Shown one piece after another: positions 1 to 7,930 of a stretch of DNA of 13,190 nt. The position numbers were made by a program, and so were the translations under genes. Each line of letters begins with the position of its first letter. Positions within the stretch are counted from its first letter, which is position 1. This DNA is from Gracilaria caudata (taxonomy: Eukaryota > Rhodophyta > Florideophyceae > Gracilariales > Gracilariaceae), in the NCBI GenBank assembly GCA_030374735.1, contig JASCIV010000734.1, forward strand, positions 1-13,190. Reading direction: 5' to 3'. The notes below the pieces were generated by a model. It was not told where the DNA came from. It worked only from the letters and a program-made list of their open reading frames with translations, and ran no database searches.

Positions 1-118
1 TAAGTGTAGTACGACTACTTAGTTGTGGTCAGTGGTTGCGATGTAGAGGTATTATAGGTCGTTGGGTCTTGAGCAAACCCACGCGTAGAAGTGGAATTAG
101 CTTCACCGTTTCCGTAAA

Positions 119-137
119 AGAGAGAGAGAGAGAGAGA
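119..137. repeat. (GA)n dinucleotide repeat
   Basis: About nine uninterrupted GA units. A second, shorter GA tract lies at 190-201 with scattered GAGAG copies after it. This is a simple-sequence repeat; GA/CT tracts can also mark promoters, but no gene start is evident beside it. Confidence 0.85.
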
Positions 138-343
138 CTGAAGTAAAACTATGGAAAGCCTTTTCTCAGTAGAGATGGCCAGAACTTTAGAGAGAGAGAG
201 ACATAGAGAGAATGATCAAATCTTCCCAGTTTTACAATATCTTCGGATTATGGAGGAAGCACTTCCAACCAGATGTATCTTTCTCATTTTTGTACTCGGT
301 ATTATTTGGGCAATTGCGGTCTCTACAGCGAATAGCGCGATAC

Positions 344-383
344 CCAATACGTATTGGAATTGCAATTTGAAGTCCAATACGTA
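344..383. repeat. 14-bp perfect palindrome plus 11-bp inverted repeat (hairpin)
   Basis: CCAATACGTATTGG at 344-357 is a perfect palindrome. Its inner part TACGTATTGGA (348-358) is also the exact reverse complement of TCCAATACGTA at 373-383, with a 14-nt loop between. The ten-base word CCAATACGTA therefore occurs three times within 40 bp, in alternating orientation (344-353 plus, 348-357 minus, 374-383 plus). The function is unknown; a multi-site protein-binding element or the stem of a transcript hairpin would both fit. Confidence 0.8.
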
Positions 384-429
384 GCAATATTTTATGTAGG
401 GAGTAAAAGCAAGGCCTACTGACTTTCGA

Positions 430-649
430 AGAGGTAAGACCCAGTGTGCCCATCATCTGTGCTACCTGTTGACCCACACTTGGCCATGGAGTTTGAGTGT
501 TGAACAAGAGAGAATAACCGGACGGCAGTTGCATGCTAGTGACTTTTTCAGAAGAAGACGTCGAAGCAGAAGGAGCTGCAAAACTGGACAGCGACTCACA
601 CATGCGTCTCGTATAAGTGAACTGCCGCCAGTCAAAAGATAGAGAACGC
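430..649 (-). other. Possible exon of an unrecognised gene
   Basis: On the minus strand the frame is open from 684 to 235. The sub-segment from about 649 to 430 reads like ordinary protein: a tryptophan/aromatic stretch, then a Ser/Thr/Ala-rich stretch, then a mixed segment with FNTQTPWPSVGQQ followed by MMGTLGLTSS. A splice-acceptor-like TTTTGCAG precedes it (AG at 651-650). Below about 430 the frame becomes AT-rich, and it runs through the palindrome at 344-383, so the coding character is lost there. An in-frame ATG lies at 603. I recognise no family. It could be an internal exon, a decayed gene, or chance; no matching donor was found with confidence. Confidence 0.22.
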
Positions 650-1480
650 CTGCAAAAGTGGTTGGCCTTCCAGAAGAGATGAGTTTACCGTCGTTCAAAA
701 GTAGTGGCAGAGGAGAAGCAAGCGGACAGAGTGTGTGAATCACAAAATGAGAAAAAGCGCATGTGCGAGGCGCACCACCTGATCATCAGATGAGCTCCGT
801 GCTGATCCGCCTTCGTTTGCCGATTGCTTTTCGGGCCAGATCTTTCGGTGTGCATCCGTAAGATACAGTCATTTCTTAACTAGTCAATTGGCATTGGCAT
901 ATCATGTGCATGATGCAGCGTATTCTACGTTCCAACATCACGTGCTCCGTTCTTCACCAAGTCCCCGCGTCTGCGCTCTGCGACACTCGGCCCGCAAAAC
1001 AACCGCTGCAGCTGAAGTTTGTGGATTTAGAAGAAGAAGAGAGAAAAAGGGAAGCCTCACACGCAACAGCGTTATGAGTTATCATGCCTGGCGATAGCAG
1101 ATCTTTAGCGCACCAATTCCTTTCCGTACAGAGCAATACTGCGGCTAGGGCAGAAAGGGGGGGGTTAAATGTTAGCCGCATAGTTGTTGTGTTCGGGTGG
1201 AGACACCTGGGAGACACGCTGCGCGAAGGTGTCCCTATCTGCGTCCTGTACTCCCCACCGTGATGAGATGGCGCCACGCTCACCCGACTCAGTTCCGCCT
1301 CCTTTCAAACGCATACACACCATCGAGTTTGAATACAATTCGGCGAGCGCACACCACGACTGCTGTAGTTATCCCTCACAACCTGTCAGGAAGAGTCGTA
1401 CCGACAACCCACACGGCAAAAAGGCGCTTACATCATAACATTGAGAGCACAAGAAACAGTCCAATGAATGCGCTTAATTC

Positions 1481-1512
1481 ACGGTTTGCGCACAAACCGT
1501 GCGCACAAACCG
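1481..1512. repeat. 8-bp stem hairpin and 12-bp tandem repeat downstream of the translocator gene
   Basis: ACGGTTTG (1481-1488) and CAAACCGT (1493-1500) form a perfect stem with a 4-nt loop. The word GCGCACAAACCG occurs at 1488-1499 and again at 1501-1512. It lies 73-104 nt past the stop of the minus-strand translocator, so it may be in or just after its 3' UTR. A TGTAAA word on the minus strand (1541-1536) lies between the stop and the hairpin. Confidence 0.6.
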
Positions 1513-1584
1513 AACGCATGTATCACATGATCTCATTTACAAAGCATACGAGAAAAGCTATTAAGCAAAAACCGAAAACAGCGT

Positions 1585-2751
1585 TCACGCCGATTTTGTC
1601 TGCGCCTGTGCCTTCTGCTTCGCCAAGAAGCGTTGCTTCACAATGGAGTACAGGAAAGTGCCAGCCAGTGCAACGGCCATTCCGACCGCGTTGAACAGCT
1701 TGACGGGCGTTCTGAACACCAAGATGGTGACAACAATCACGCTAGCTCTCTTCAAAATGTTACCCACCGCATGCGTCACCACGCCCGTCTTTCCCAGCGC
1801 CATGAAGGACACAGTATTGTACAAGGTGTAAAACACGCCCGACCCCGCCAACAACTGAGCAATCTGCTTGGAGGGCAGCGCCGGAAGCCCCTCCGCAGCC
1901 AGTGCGAACGGAAGTTCAATGAGAAACGCCATCACCGACATCACTCCATAGATGTTCTGCGGCGACAACGTGGGGTCCTTCTTGAAGTCACCCATGGTAA
2001 GCTTACTGAAGATGTTGCGCGACGCAAACGCCACATTGGACAACATGGCAAACAAGAAGCCTGGCCACGAAAACTGCAGCTGCGTGACAGCTGAGAGAGC
2101 CACACCGCAGATGATGGGCAACAACGTGGCGTACACGCCCGGCGAGTAAACCTCTCCCAGCACGAGCGCGCTGCCCAGCGCGCCGAAGGCGGGCTCACAC
2201 GCCTTGACGATGTGCGAGAAACTGACGGCCACATAACTGAACGAGATGCAGGTGGACACATGGCCCACCAGGTGACTGATGGTGGGCAGAAACAGTGCCC
2301 TGAGCAGCTTTGGCGACACATTGGGGCGCTTCTGCAAGCGCAGCGCCCACTGAACGAGCACCATAATGGAACCCACTCCCAGCTGCACGGTGGACAGAAT
2401 CCACGGATTGGACCATGCGTTGAGCACCTTCTTGTTCATGATGTTGAAGATGATGTTGAACACATACCAAAGAAAGAACAAAAAGCCCACGTACAACGTG
2501 CTCGTACTCGGCAGCGACAAGCGCGATGGATTTGACGACGCGCGGCCCGGATCCTCGCCCGCCACCATGCGCACCGAGCGCACGCCGGCGCCGACACCCA
2601 CGTCGACGCCACGCGCAGTGGACACACGCAGCGCGGGCACGAAAGAGCGTGATCCCAGCGCAACGCCCCGGTGAGCCGCACGCTGCGGCGCGCAAGCGCG
2701 GCGCGACGCGCCACGCGCCGCTATCACAACGGGGTTCACAAACGCAACCAT
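1585..2751 (-). CDS. Plastid triose-phosphate/phosphate translocator family protein (TPT/GPT-like)
   Basis: A 388-residue antiporter of the plastid inner envelope, from the family that exchanges inorganic phosphate for phosphorylated C3 or C6 compounds. The start is the first ATG (2751), in the context GCACATGG; the frame runs two codons further up but only to a TTG. Residues 1 to about 80 form an Arg/Ala/Val-rich transit peptide starting MVAF. The body from about 85 to 375 has some ten hydrophobic segments of the drug/metabolite transporter superfamily, beginning FLFFLWYVFNIIFN. The substrate-binding positions I recall from the Galdieria translocator structure can be placed by spacing: H164, T167, K183, Y311, K334 and R335. 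His at 164 argues against a phosphoenolpyruvate translocator, which has Asn there as I recall. ACEPAF and NIFSK resemble glucose-6-phosphate translocators, while THAVGN resembles triose-phosphate ones, so the substrate class is not settled. No intron. Confidence 0.92.
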   Translation of the reverse strand: MVAFVNPVVIAARGASRRACAPQRAAHRGVALGSRSFVPALRVSTARGVDVGVGAGVRSVRMVAGEDPGRASSNPSRLSLPSTSTLYVGFLFFLWYVFNIIFNIMNKKVLNAWSNPWILSTVQLGVGSIMVLVQWALRLQKRPNVSPKLLRALFLPTISHLVGHVSTCISFSYVAVSFSHIVKACEPAFGALGSALVLGEVYSPGVYATLLPIICGVALSAVTQLQFSWPGFLFAMLSNVAFASRNIFSKLTMGDFKKDPTLSPQNIYGVMSVMAFLIELPFALAAEGLPALPSKQIAQLLAGSGVFYTLYNTVSFMALGKTGVVTHAVGNILKRASVIVVTILVFRTPVKLFNAVGMAVALAGTFLYSIVKQRFLAKQKAQAQTKSA

Positions 2752-3212
2752 GTGCAAAACAAGCGCTGAGGCAGAGATCGGCGACGCGTCGCGGAGCTGT
2801 GCGCTCGAGCTTTATCACAAACAGCGACAACAACAAGCGCGGCGAGTGGGGGAAGCGGCCGCGAGCTCGCCCGCCGCGAACCATGCAGCGATGATCATTG
2901 ATCAGAACTGCGCTGATCCGCCCAAAATGCGGCGCGCGCAATGTGCCGCACAACGTGTGCGGCGCGCATTGGGCCATCGCCCCGAGCAGCGCGCGCGCGA
3001 TTGGTCCGCGCGCATGTCGCACAATCTGCGAGCAATTTCTTCACCTTCACACAAATCAACACGCGCCATTTTCTCCGTTTCTCATCAGCGCGCCGCCGCA
3101 ACACGCGCGCCATCAGCAACAACATCATCATCATCAACTGAATGCCTCCCAATTCCTCCGTCGCACGCGCGCGTCTCATCGCCGCCGCCACCATCCCAGC
3201 GACAGCGGCGCG
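2752..3212. other. GC-rich intergenic region: translocator 5' region and VPS51 3' region
   Basis: Both flanking genes read leftward, so this holds the promoter and 5' UTR of the translocator and the 3' UTR of the VPS51-like gene. Two CCAAT words on the minus strand (2972-2968 and 3004-3000) lie about 220-250 bp upstream of the translocator ATG. An imperfect palindrome covers 2939-2971, with a perfect core CCGCACA/TGTGCGG (2946-2952 and 2956-2962). A (CAT)n tract lies around 3122-3135. Long plus-strand frames cross the region but are Arg/Ala/His-rich GC artefacts. The regulatory roles are inferred from position only. Confidence 0.5.
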
Positions 3213-5192
3213 CTACCGCTTGCCACCGCCCGCGTCGCCGCCGCGCGCGCGCGCCGCCGCCGCCGCCGCCTGCTCGCGGCTCAGCAGCCGCACCTCGTCC
3301 ACGCAGCGCTCCGCCAGCGCCGCGCTCACGTCATCGAAGCAGCCGTCGCCCACAAACTCGCGCACGCCCCACGCGTCCATCTGCAGCTCGCGCGCGCCAA
3401 ACTCATCCACCACCACCTCGCGCACGCGGTGCACAAACACCCTACCCACGCACCGCGCCAGCTGCTCCTCCTCGCCGAGCAGCTCGTGCGCGTCGCCGCC
3501 CACAATACACTCAATGCCGCACTCCTCTCCGATGCGTCGCGCGTCGCGCAGCAGTCTGCGCAGCTCGTCCATGCCGCGCGCCGCGCGCTTCGTCGCCGCG
3601 TCGTCGCACGCGCGCGCCGCGCTCAGCTGCGCGATGCGCGCCGTCATCACGTCGTCCGCGCGTTCCACCAGCGCGCGCAGCAGCCGCCGCACCAGCGCGT
3701 GGCGCGCCTGCAGCAGCTGCGCGCCCACCTCGCCCTCGCCCTCGCCCGCCGCGCACTTGCCCACGCGTTCGCACAGCCGCGCCGCGCGCGCCAGCGTCAT
3801 GTGCGACGACGCCAGCGCCCTGTCCACCGCGAACTGCCCCAGTCGCGCGAGCAGTTCGCGCGCGCTCCAGCTCTGCGCGAACCACTCGCCCTTGCTCGCC
3901 AGCTGTCTCGCGGCGAGCACCACCGCCTCCCCGTCCACAGCGCCGCCCGCCAGCGCCTGCTCCACCAGCGCGTGCAGCGCGGCGTCGCGCTGAGTCAGCG
4001 CCGCTTCCACAACCGCCGCTCTCAGCGTGTGCGTCACGCTGCGCAGCACCTCTTGCAGCTCGTCGTTCTCGCGCGCCGCTCCCTCCTCCACAAGCGCGTC
4101 AAGCGCGTCGCGCAGCTCGTGCACAGCGCCGCGCTGCGCCAGCACGTCCGCGTGCAGCTGCTGTCGCACGTCACCCGCAAACGCGTCGTCCGACACGTGC
4201 GCCGCCCACACCACAAACGGCGCCCAGTCCAGCTCGTCGTTCACCGCAAACACCTCGCGATAATCGCGCGCCGCCTCGTGAAGAGCCGGCACAATGTGCG
4301 CGCGCGCAAACGACACATACATCGCCGCACGCTCGCACGCGCCGCCGATCAGCGCCGCGTGCGATAGCGTGTTTGCGCAGATGCGCGCCGCAGCGTCCGC
4401 CAACAACTGCTCGCGCAGCGCGTCCGGCGCTTCTCCCAACAGCAGCCGCACGCGCGCGCATTCCACCGTGGTGAGCGCCTCCACGCGCTCCTCGCGCAGC
4501 GCGTCGTTCACCTGCTGCGCCGCATCACACAGCTGTTGCAACACCTGCGCAAAGTGCGCGTCACTCTTCGCCAAGTGCTGCACGGCCGGACGCACCGCGT
4601 CGAAACGGCGCGCCGCCACCAGCATGTTGTCGCGCGCCGTCTCCGGGTCCGTGCACAGCGTCAGCTCCGCGTGCAACGCGGGCAATTGCGTGCTCAACAA
4701 CTGCGCCGCGCTGCGCAGCAACTGCACCACACGCACGCCGTCTAGTCGCGCCAGTCGCGCGCGCGTCGGCTGCAAGCTGTTGCCCACGTCGCCGCAACGC
4801 TGCGCGCCGCGCCGCAGCACGCTGAGCGGCGGTGCGTCGTCGTTGCGACCGCGCTTCCCACCGTCCAGCACGTGTCCGGCGAGCATGCGCGCGCTGCGCG
4901 CGGCCGCGATGGCGGCGCGCAGCTGCTCGTAGTGGTGCCGCGTGGACGAGTGCGCCGCGTGTTGCAGAGTATCGCTGCGCGAGCGCGCGCGCGCGGCGTG
5001 CTCGAGAAGCGCGTCCAGCGGCTGTGAACGCGAGAGCTCGTCGGCGTGCTGTAGAGCGGCGTCGCGTCCGCGTAGCTCGGGCGGGGCGCGCTCGTCGGAC
5101 GTGGAGGCGGGCGCGGGGGGCGGGGGAGGCGCAGCGGCGCGCGAGTAGTACGCGGATAGACGCGACGCGCGGCGCTCGGACGGCGCGGCCAT
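3213..5192 (-). CDS. VPS51: VPS51-like subunit of the GARP/EARP vesicle-tethering complex
   Basis: A 659-residue, Ala/Arg-rich, largely helical protein. VPS51 joins VPS52, VPS53 and VPS54 in the GARP complex, which tethers endosome-derived vesicles at the trans-Golgi. The start is the ATG at 5192 in a good context (CACCATGG); the frame continues upstream only to a TTG. By eye the VPS51 order is kept. LSAYYSR at 12-18 matches the family's N-terminal SSYY element, then a Pro-rich linker. Residues 57-103 (DALLEHA...HHYEQL...ARML) match the conserved block around its ENYNKF motif, though divergently. Residues 237-270 (LLLGEAPDALREQLLADAA) match a leucine-rich block. Residues 292-328 (YVSFARAHIVPALHEAARDYREVF) match the mid-region. 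No membrane segment or intron; 659 residues is within or somewhat below the family range. The tail is a low-complexity Ala/Gly tract. It could instead be another CATCHR-type subunit. Confidence 0.6.
   Translation of the reverse strand: MAAPSERRASRLSAYYSRAAAPPPPPAPASTSDERAPPELRGRDAALQHADELSRSQPLDALLEHAARARSRSDTLQHAAHSSTRHHYEQLRAAIAAARSARMLAGHVLDGGKRGRNDDAPPLSVLRRGAQRCGDVGNSLQPTRARLARLDGVRVVQLLRSAAQLLSTQLPALHAELTLCTDPETARDNMLVAARRFDAVRPAVQHLAKSDAHFAQVLQQLCDAAQQVNDALREERVEALTTVECARVRLLLGEAPDALREQLLADAAARICANTLSHAALIGGACERAAMYVSFARAHIVPALHEAARDYREVFAVNDELDWAPFVVWAAHVSDDAFAGDVRQQLHADVLAQRGAVHELRDALDALVEEGAARENDELQEVLRSVTHTLRAAVVEAALTQRDAALHALVEQALAGGAVDGEAVVLAARQLASKGEWFAQSWSARELLARLGQFAVDRALASSHMTLARAARLCERVGKCAAGEGEGEVGAQLLQARHALVRRLLRALVERADDVMTARIAQLSAARACDDAATKRAARGMDELRRLLRDARRIGEECGIECIVGGDAHELLGEEEQLARCVGRVFVHRVREVVVDEFGARELQMDAWGVREFVGDGCFDDVSAALAERCVDEVRLLSREQAAAAAARARGGDAGGGKR
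3241..3270. repeat. GC-only microsatellite encoding a poly-Ala tail
   Basis: A CG/CCG simple repeat within the last codons of the VPS51-like gene; on the minus strand it encodes a run of alanines before a Gly-rich end. It is likely length-variable and adds no conserved sequence. Confidence 0.7.
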
Positions 5193-5414
5193 GGTGCGCG
5201 GCGGGCGGCGGACGGCGGGCGGTGGAGAGCCGCGTGGCAATGCCGTTTGGGGCTTTACTGTTTATTGACCGGCGGCCGCTCACCGCCACACAGGCTCTCA
5301 GGCTCTATTCGCTGCGCTCCCCCCTCAGATACCGCCTTCGTCGCCCGCACTGTGCTGTGCTCTTTGCTGTTCTCTCCGCCCGCGCCGCCACTCCGCCTCG
5401 TCCGCGTGCACACG
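5193..5414. promoter_or_regulatory. Divergent promoter region between VPS51-like and TMEM53-like genes
   Basis: Only 222 bp separate the two ATGs, which point away from each other, so both promoters and 5' UTRs must fit here. It is GC-rich, with a pyrimidine-rich stretch on the plus strand ahead of the TMEM53-like ATG. I see no clear TATA box. The two genes are probably driven from one bidirectional promoter. Confidence 0.55.
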
Positions 5415-6338
5415 ATGGAGCCCGTCGAGCAGTACAAGAAGAAGACCAACACCGGCGACGCCGTCATCATTCGCATTCTGCACCCCTCCGCTCCGCCCGC
5501 GCCCACGGCCGCGCTCATCGGCTGGGCGGGCGCCTCCATGAAGAACCTGTCCAAGTACGCCGCCATCTACGAGGCAATGGGCTACAACACCGTCAAGCTC
5601 GTCACGCCTCCGTCCGTGATTTTCGGCATGCGTCCCGTCGCCAGCGCCAAGTTCCTGCTATCCATCCTGCGCATTCTGAGTGCCGACCACCGTCTCACCG
5701 CCGGTGGGCTCGTGTTCCACAAGTTCTCCAACGGCGGCGCCACCGTGTCGCCGCATCTGTCCGATTTCTTCGCCGGTAACTGCTCGCATATCGTCAAGGC
5801 GGACGATCAAATCGTGGTGAACAAGTGCAAGGACGCGATTGCGGCGGTGGTGTTTGACTCCGCGCCGTGTTACATGCACGTGGACGCTGGCGCCAGCGCC
5901 CTCACGCAGGCGCTTCGCGTTCCGCCGGGGGTTGTGTGCAACGTGATCTTCACGCTGTTTGCGCTCATCGCGTGGGTGCAGCGCGTGTTCATTGTGGACG
6001 TACCGGTGGTGTTCTGGCGTGGCGTCACGCATGCGCGCTATCTTTGTCCCGAGCAGTACATCTTCTCGGCGGTGGACCCGTTGCTGGACCCTGATGCGCT
6101 TGACGCTCTTATAGAACGTAGGAAGAGAGACGGAGTGGACGCGCGCGTGTTCCGGGTGCAGGACGCCGGTCACGTGCTCATCCTCAGAAAGCATCCTGAC
6201 AAGTATGTGGAAGTGATCCGCGCGGTGAACGATTGGGGCATCAATGCATGGCGGAAGCGAAACAACGCGCAGCTGTGGCAACTGCCGCCGGATGCACCGG
6301 CGCAACAGGCGCCAGAGGCGGCGCCGTCAAGGATTTAA
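5415..6338 (+). CDS. TMEM53/DUF829 family protein (alpha/beta-hydrolase fold)
   Basis: A 307-residue protein of the family containing human TMEM53, a nuclear-envelope/ER-associated alpha/beta-hydrolase-like protein; biochemical activity in this family is poorly defined. The start is the first ATG in frame (5415, context ACGATGG); the upstream frame has only a TTG. Family motifs in order: LIGWAGA (34-40), KYAAIYEAMGYNTV (47-60), the nucleophile-elbow-like FSNGG (104-108, Ser105), VVFDSAP (145-151), a hydrophobic segment at about 173-200, YIFSAVDPL (215-223, Asp221), and GHVLILRKHPDKY (252-264, His253). Ser105, Asp221 and His253 are spaced as a possible catalytic triad. Length is slightly above the animal protein, with an extra Pro/Ala-rich tail after about 290. 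It is divergent with the VPS51-like gene. No intron. Confidence 0.88.
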   Translation: MEPVEQYKKKTNTGDAVIIRILHPSAPPAPTAALIGWAGASMKNLSKYAAIYEAMGYNTVKLVTPPSVIFGMRPVASAKFLLSILRILSADHRLTAGGLVFHKFSNGGATVSPHLSDFFAGNCSHIVKADDQIVVNKCKDAIAAVVFDSAPCYMHVDAGASALTQALRVPPGVVCNVIFTLFALIAWVQRVFIVDVPVVFWRGVTHARYLCPEQYIFSAVDPLLDPDALDALIERRKRDGVDARVFRVQDAGHVLILRKHPDKYVEVIRAVNDWGINAWRKRNNAQLWQLPPDAPAQQAPEAAPSRI

Positions 6339-6520
6339 CGACTTGTTCGCGCCACAACCTTTTCGTTTTCGAAGCTTTCGAAGTTGTTGCGATACGCCTG
6401 CAGAGGGCTAACCCTCATAACACAATAACACCATACGCTTTCGTTCATGTACCTTCGTACGCTACCCACTCCTAGCTAAAGCTCAACACAACTCAATGTA
6501 ATGAGCCCCGCACCAAGCCG
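6339..6520. other. Convergent 3' intergenic region
   Basis: 182 bp between the stops of the TMEM53-like gene and the minus-strand membrane-protein gene, holding both 3' UTRs. It contains a repeated TTTCGAAG word (about 6367-6380) able to form a small hairpin, and a TGTAA word on the plus strand at about 6497, about 160 nt past the TMEM53-like stop. No terminator-like structure is certain. Confidence 0.4.
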
Positions 6521-7930
6521 CTATGCCGCTCCTCTTCCAAACGGCCACGGCTTCCCACTCTTCTCAGTCTGTCCGAGGAAACTGCGCACCGGCCCAAAGT
6601 TGCCCTCCCTCGGCAGCAAGCACAGTATGGCCGCGCTTATCACCACGATGAGCAGCATTCCCGCTATACTAGCCGCTACCGTCGCTGCTGTGGACCGGAT
6701 GGCGTTACCTCCACTTCCGTTCGACTTGAACTTTGTCATCCTTGGTCTCAGCCGCACCAGCATGTCGGTCCGTCCAGATGCCCACAACTCGTGATCTAGT
6801 TTCCTTGACCGAACCACATCCGCCACCAGTCGAACTGTCTCCAGTGTTTGCGTTTTGGACACCATCGCTCGCAAGTCAAGTTTGAACGGTCCATTGTCGT
6901 TTCCCTCAACCTCTGCTTCGATTACACCCACCCACCACGCGCTTTGGCGCGTGTTTGTAACAGCTGCGCACCGTTTCTTCATAATATCCACCACTTCCTT
7001 TGTAATTCCGCTAATAGGTGCGGACAATCTAAACAGCAAATCGACTGCAACTTCATCTCGCGATTTAGGCGCCTCGTTTTCCGCACCCACGAGCGTCACC
7101 TTGGGAAGCATGGTGATGTTCACATCGCGCGCCCGGCTTTCGAGTAGTGCTTGCGAAAGTCCTCCACGAGCCACGTACTCCGTGCTTTTTATCACCACAG
7201 CTTCTGTCTCGTTTTGGCCTCCAATGTGAATTAGACTTGCGATGTATTCGCCGCGCGTTGAGTTGAGCACTGCGAGTTCGGGCATGAACCAACTTGTTGG
7301 CTCAGTTAACGTGTCTGTCTCGTTCCCAACAAACCACAGAATAGCCTCTTTGAGTTTGGGAGGAAAGAATATGGTAGGAGATTGCACGTACAGATCTATC
7401 ATACGCGACGATTCCTCCCCCTCTGCGATAGTGGGCCATGCGTCTACAAGCTCCTTAAGATTGGACTGCGGTACTTGCGAAGGACTAATGTCGTTGTCAG
7501 CCGCTTCTGGGTTCATTATTGTGAACGACAGGTCTGCCAATCCCAAATTGGCGAATTCCTCATCAAGTTTTCCACTCGTGATGAAATCGGTTGCAGACGC
7601 TTCCTTTTCCGCAGCACCTTCGGTTGGAACAATCACATTCAACGTGATTAAGAACAAAGAATTTGAACTATCAATCACAGCACCTTGTGTATACACCCAA
7701 TTGCTCAAAGGTAGTCCAACGTTTTTTGATAGAAGAAACTTTGCCGCGTTTATAACATCAATGGAAAATCCCAGCTTGACAGACGTGAAACCCATTGACA
7801 AAGCAAAGATTGTGTGCCCATCCTCAAGCTCAGGTGGCGGGTCAGGTGGCGGCGCCTCGGAGTTCTGAGCTTGTGCACTGCTTGAAGCAATGAGAATGAC
7901 GAAGCTGCCTATCACGAAAGAACGAAACAT
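6521..7930 (-). CDS. Unrecognised type I membrane protein with three related extracytoplasmic repeats
   Basis: 469 residues; start at ATG 7930, stop TAG. I recognise no named family. A signal peptide covers residues 1-21 (hydrophobic core FVIGSFVILIA, cleavage probably after AQA), then a short Pro/acidic linker. A single membrane helix lies at about 412-438, followed by a short basic tail with REG and RSF, so most of the chain should be lumenal or extracellular. N-glycosylation sequons are at N203, N223, N240, N271 and N404. The ectodomain seems to hold three copies of a ~100-residue unit (about 41-141, 178-276, 296-396). Each has an amphipathic helix, a Trp 20-22 residues later (W78, W214, W333), a hydrophobic strand, then 43-44 residues after the Trp a K/G-L-D/S motif (121, 257, 377), exactly 12 residues later an Asp (133, 269, 389), and a Pro 7-8 further on. 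A surface or endomembrane adhesion, receptor or scaffold role is only a guess. No intron; codon use differs from the GC-rich genes to its left. Confidence 0.85.
   Translation of the reverse strand: MFRSFVIGSFVILIASSSAQAQNSEAPPPDPPPELEDGHTIFALSMGFTSVKLGFSIDVINAAKFLLSKNVGLPLSNWVYTQGAVIDSSNSLFLITLNVIVPTEGAAEKEASATDFITSGKLDEEFANLGLADLSFTIMNPEAADNDISPSQVPQSNLKELVDAWPTIAEGEESSRMIDLYVQSPTIFFPPKLKEAILWFVGNETDTLTEPTSWFMPELAVLNSTRGEYIASLIHIGGQNETEAVVIKSTEYVARGGLSQALLESRARDVNITMLPKVTLVGAENEAPKSRDEVAVDLLFRLSAPISGITKEVVDIMKKRCAAVTNTRQSAWWVGVIEAEVEGNDNGPFKLDLRAMVSKTQTLETVRLVADVVRSRKLDHELWASGRTDMLVRLRPRMTKFKSNGSGGNAIRSTAATVAASIAGMLLIVVISAAILCLLPREGNFGPVRSFLGQTEKSGKPWPFGRGAA

Larger units (their letters stand above)
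1..1584. other. Intergenic/unassigned region, no convincing complete gene
   Basis: This stretch lies beyond the 3' end of the translocator gene. Short open frames occur on both strands. The longest with an ATG are a plus-strand frame at 151-384 (77 residues, one hydrophobic stretch, overlapping a GA repeat) and a minus-strand frame starting at 603. None resembles a family I know and several need non-ATG starts. The one stretch that reads like protein is on the minus strand at about 649-430, listed separately. Sequence features seen are two (GA)n tracts, a palindrome/hairpin at 344-383, and a small hairpin with a tandem repeat at 1481-1512. The rest shows nothing I can name. It could contain exons of a gene whose other parts lie left of the window. 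Confidence 0.6.

Noticed and set aside
2749..2757. Extended starts at TTG for the translocator, VPS51-like, TMEM53-like, SDR and metacaspase frames
   Set aside because: Eukaryotic nuclear genes start at ATG; in each case an ATG in suitable context lies downstream, or for the metacaspase in an upstream exon.
2195..3022. Minus-strand 275-codon frame overlapping the translocator start
   Set aside because: Out of frame with the clear translocator coding sequence, starts inside the upstream intergenic region, and is Arg/Cys-rich without motifs.
2750..4474. Long plus-strand open frames (574 and 489 codons) antisense to the VPS51-like gene
   Set aside because: They are Arg/Ala/Pro or Arg/His/Ala repeats with no recognisable domain, as expected from the complement of very GC-rich coding DNA where stops are rare. 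The minus frame has VPS51 motifs and a good start context.
4561..5779. Overlapping frames on both strands across the VPS51/TMEM53 divergent region
   Set aside because: Arg/Ala-rich shadows of the two real genes; no family resemblance.
5658..6305. Minus-strand 215-codon frame
   Set aside because: Antisense shadow of the TMEM53-like gene, whose motifs are unmistakable.
7242..7868. Plus-strand 208-codon frame
   Set aside because: Complement of the membrane-protein gene; its Gly/Ser end is simply the antisense of the Pro-rich linker after the signal peptide.
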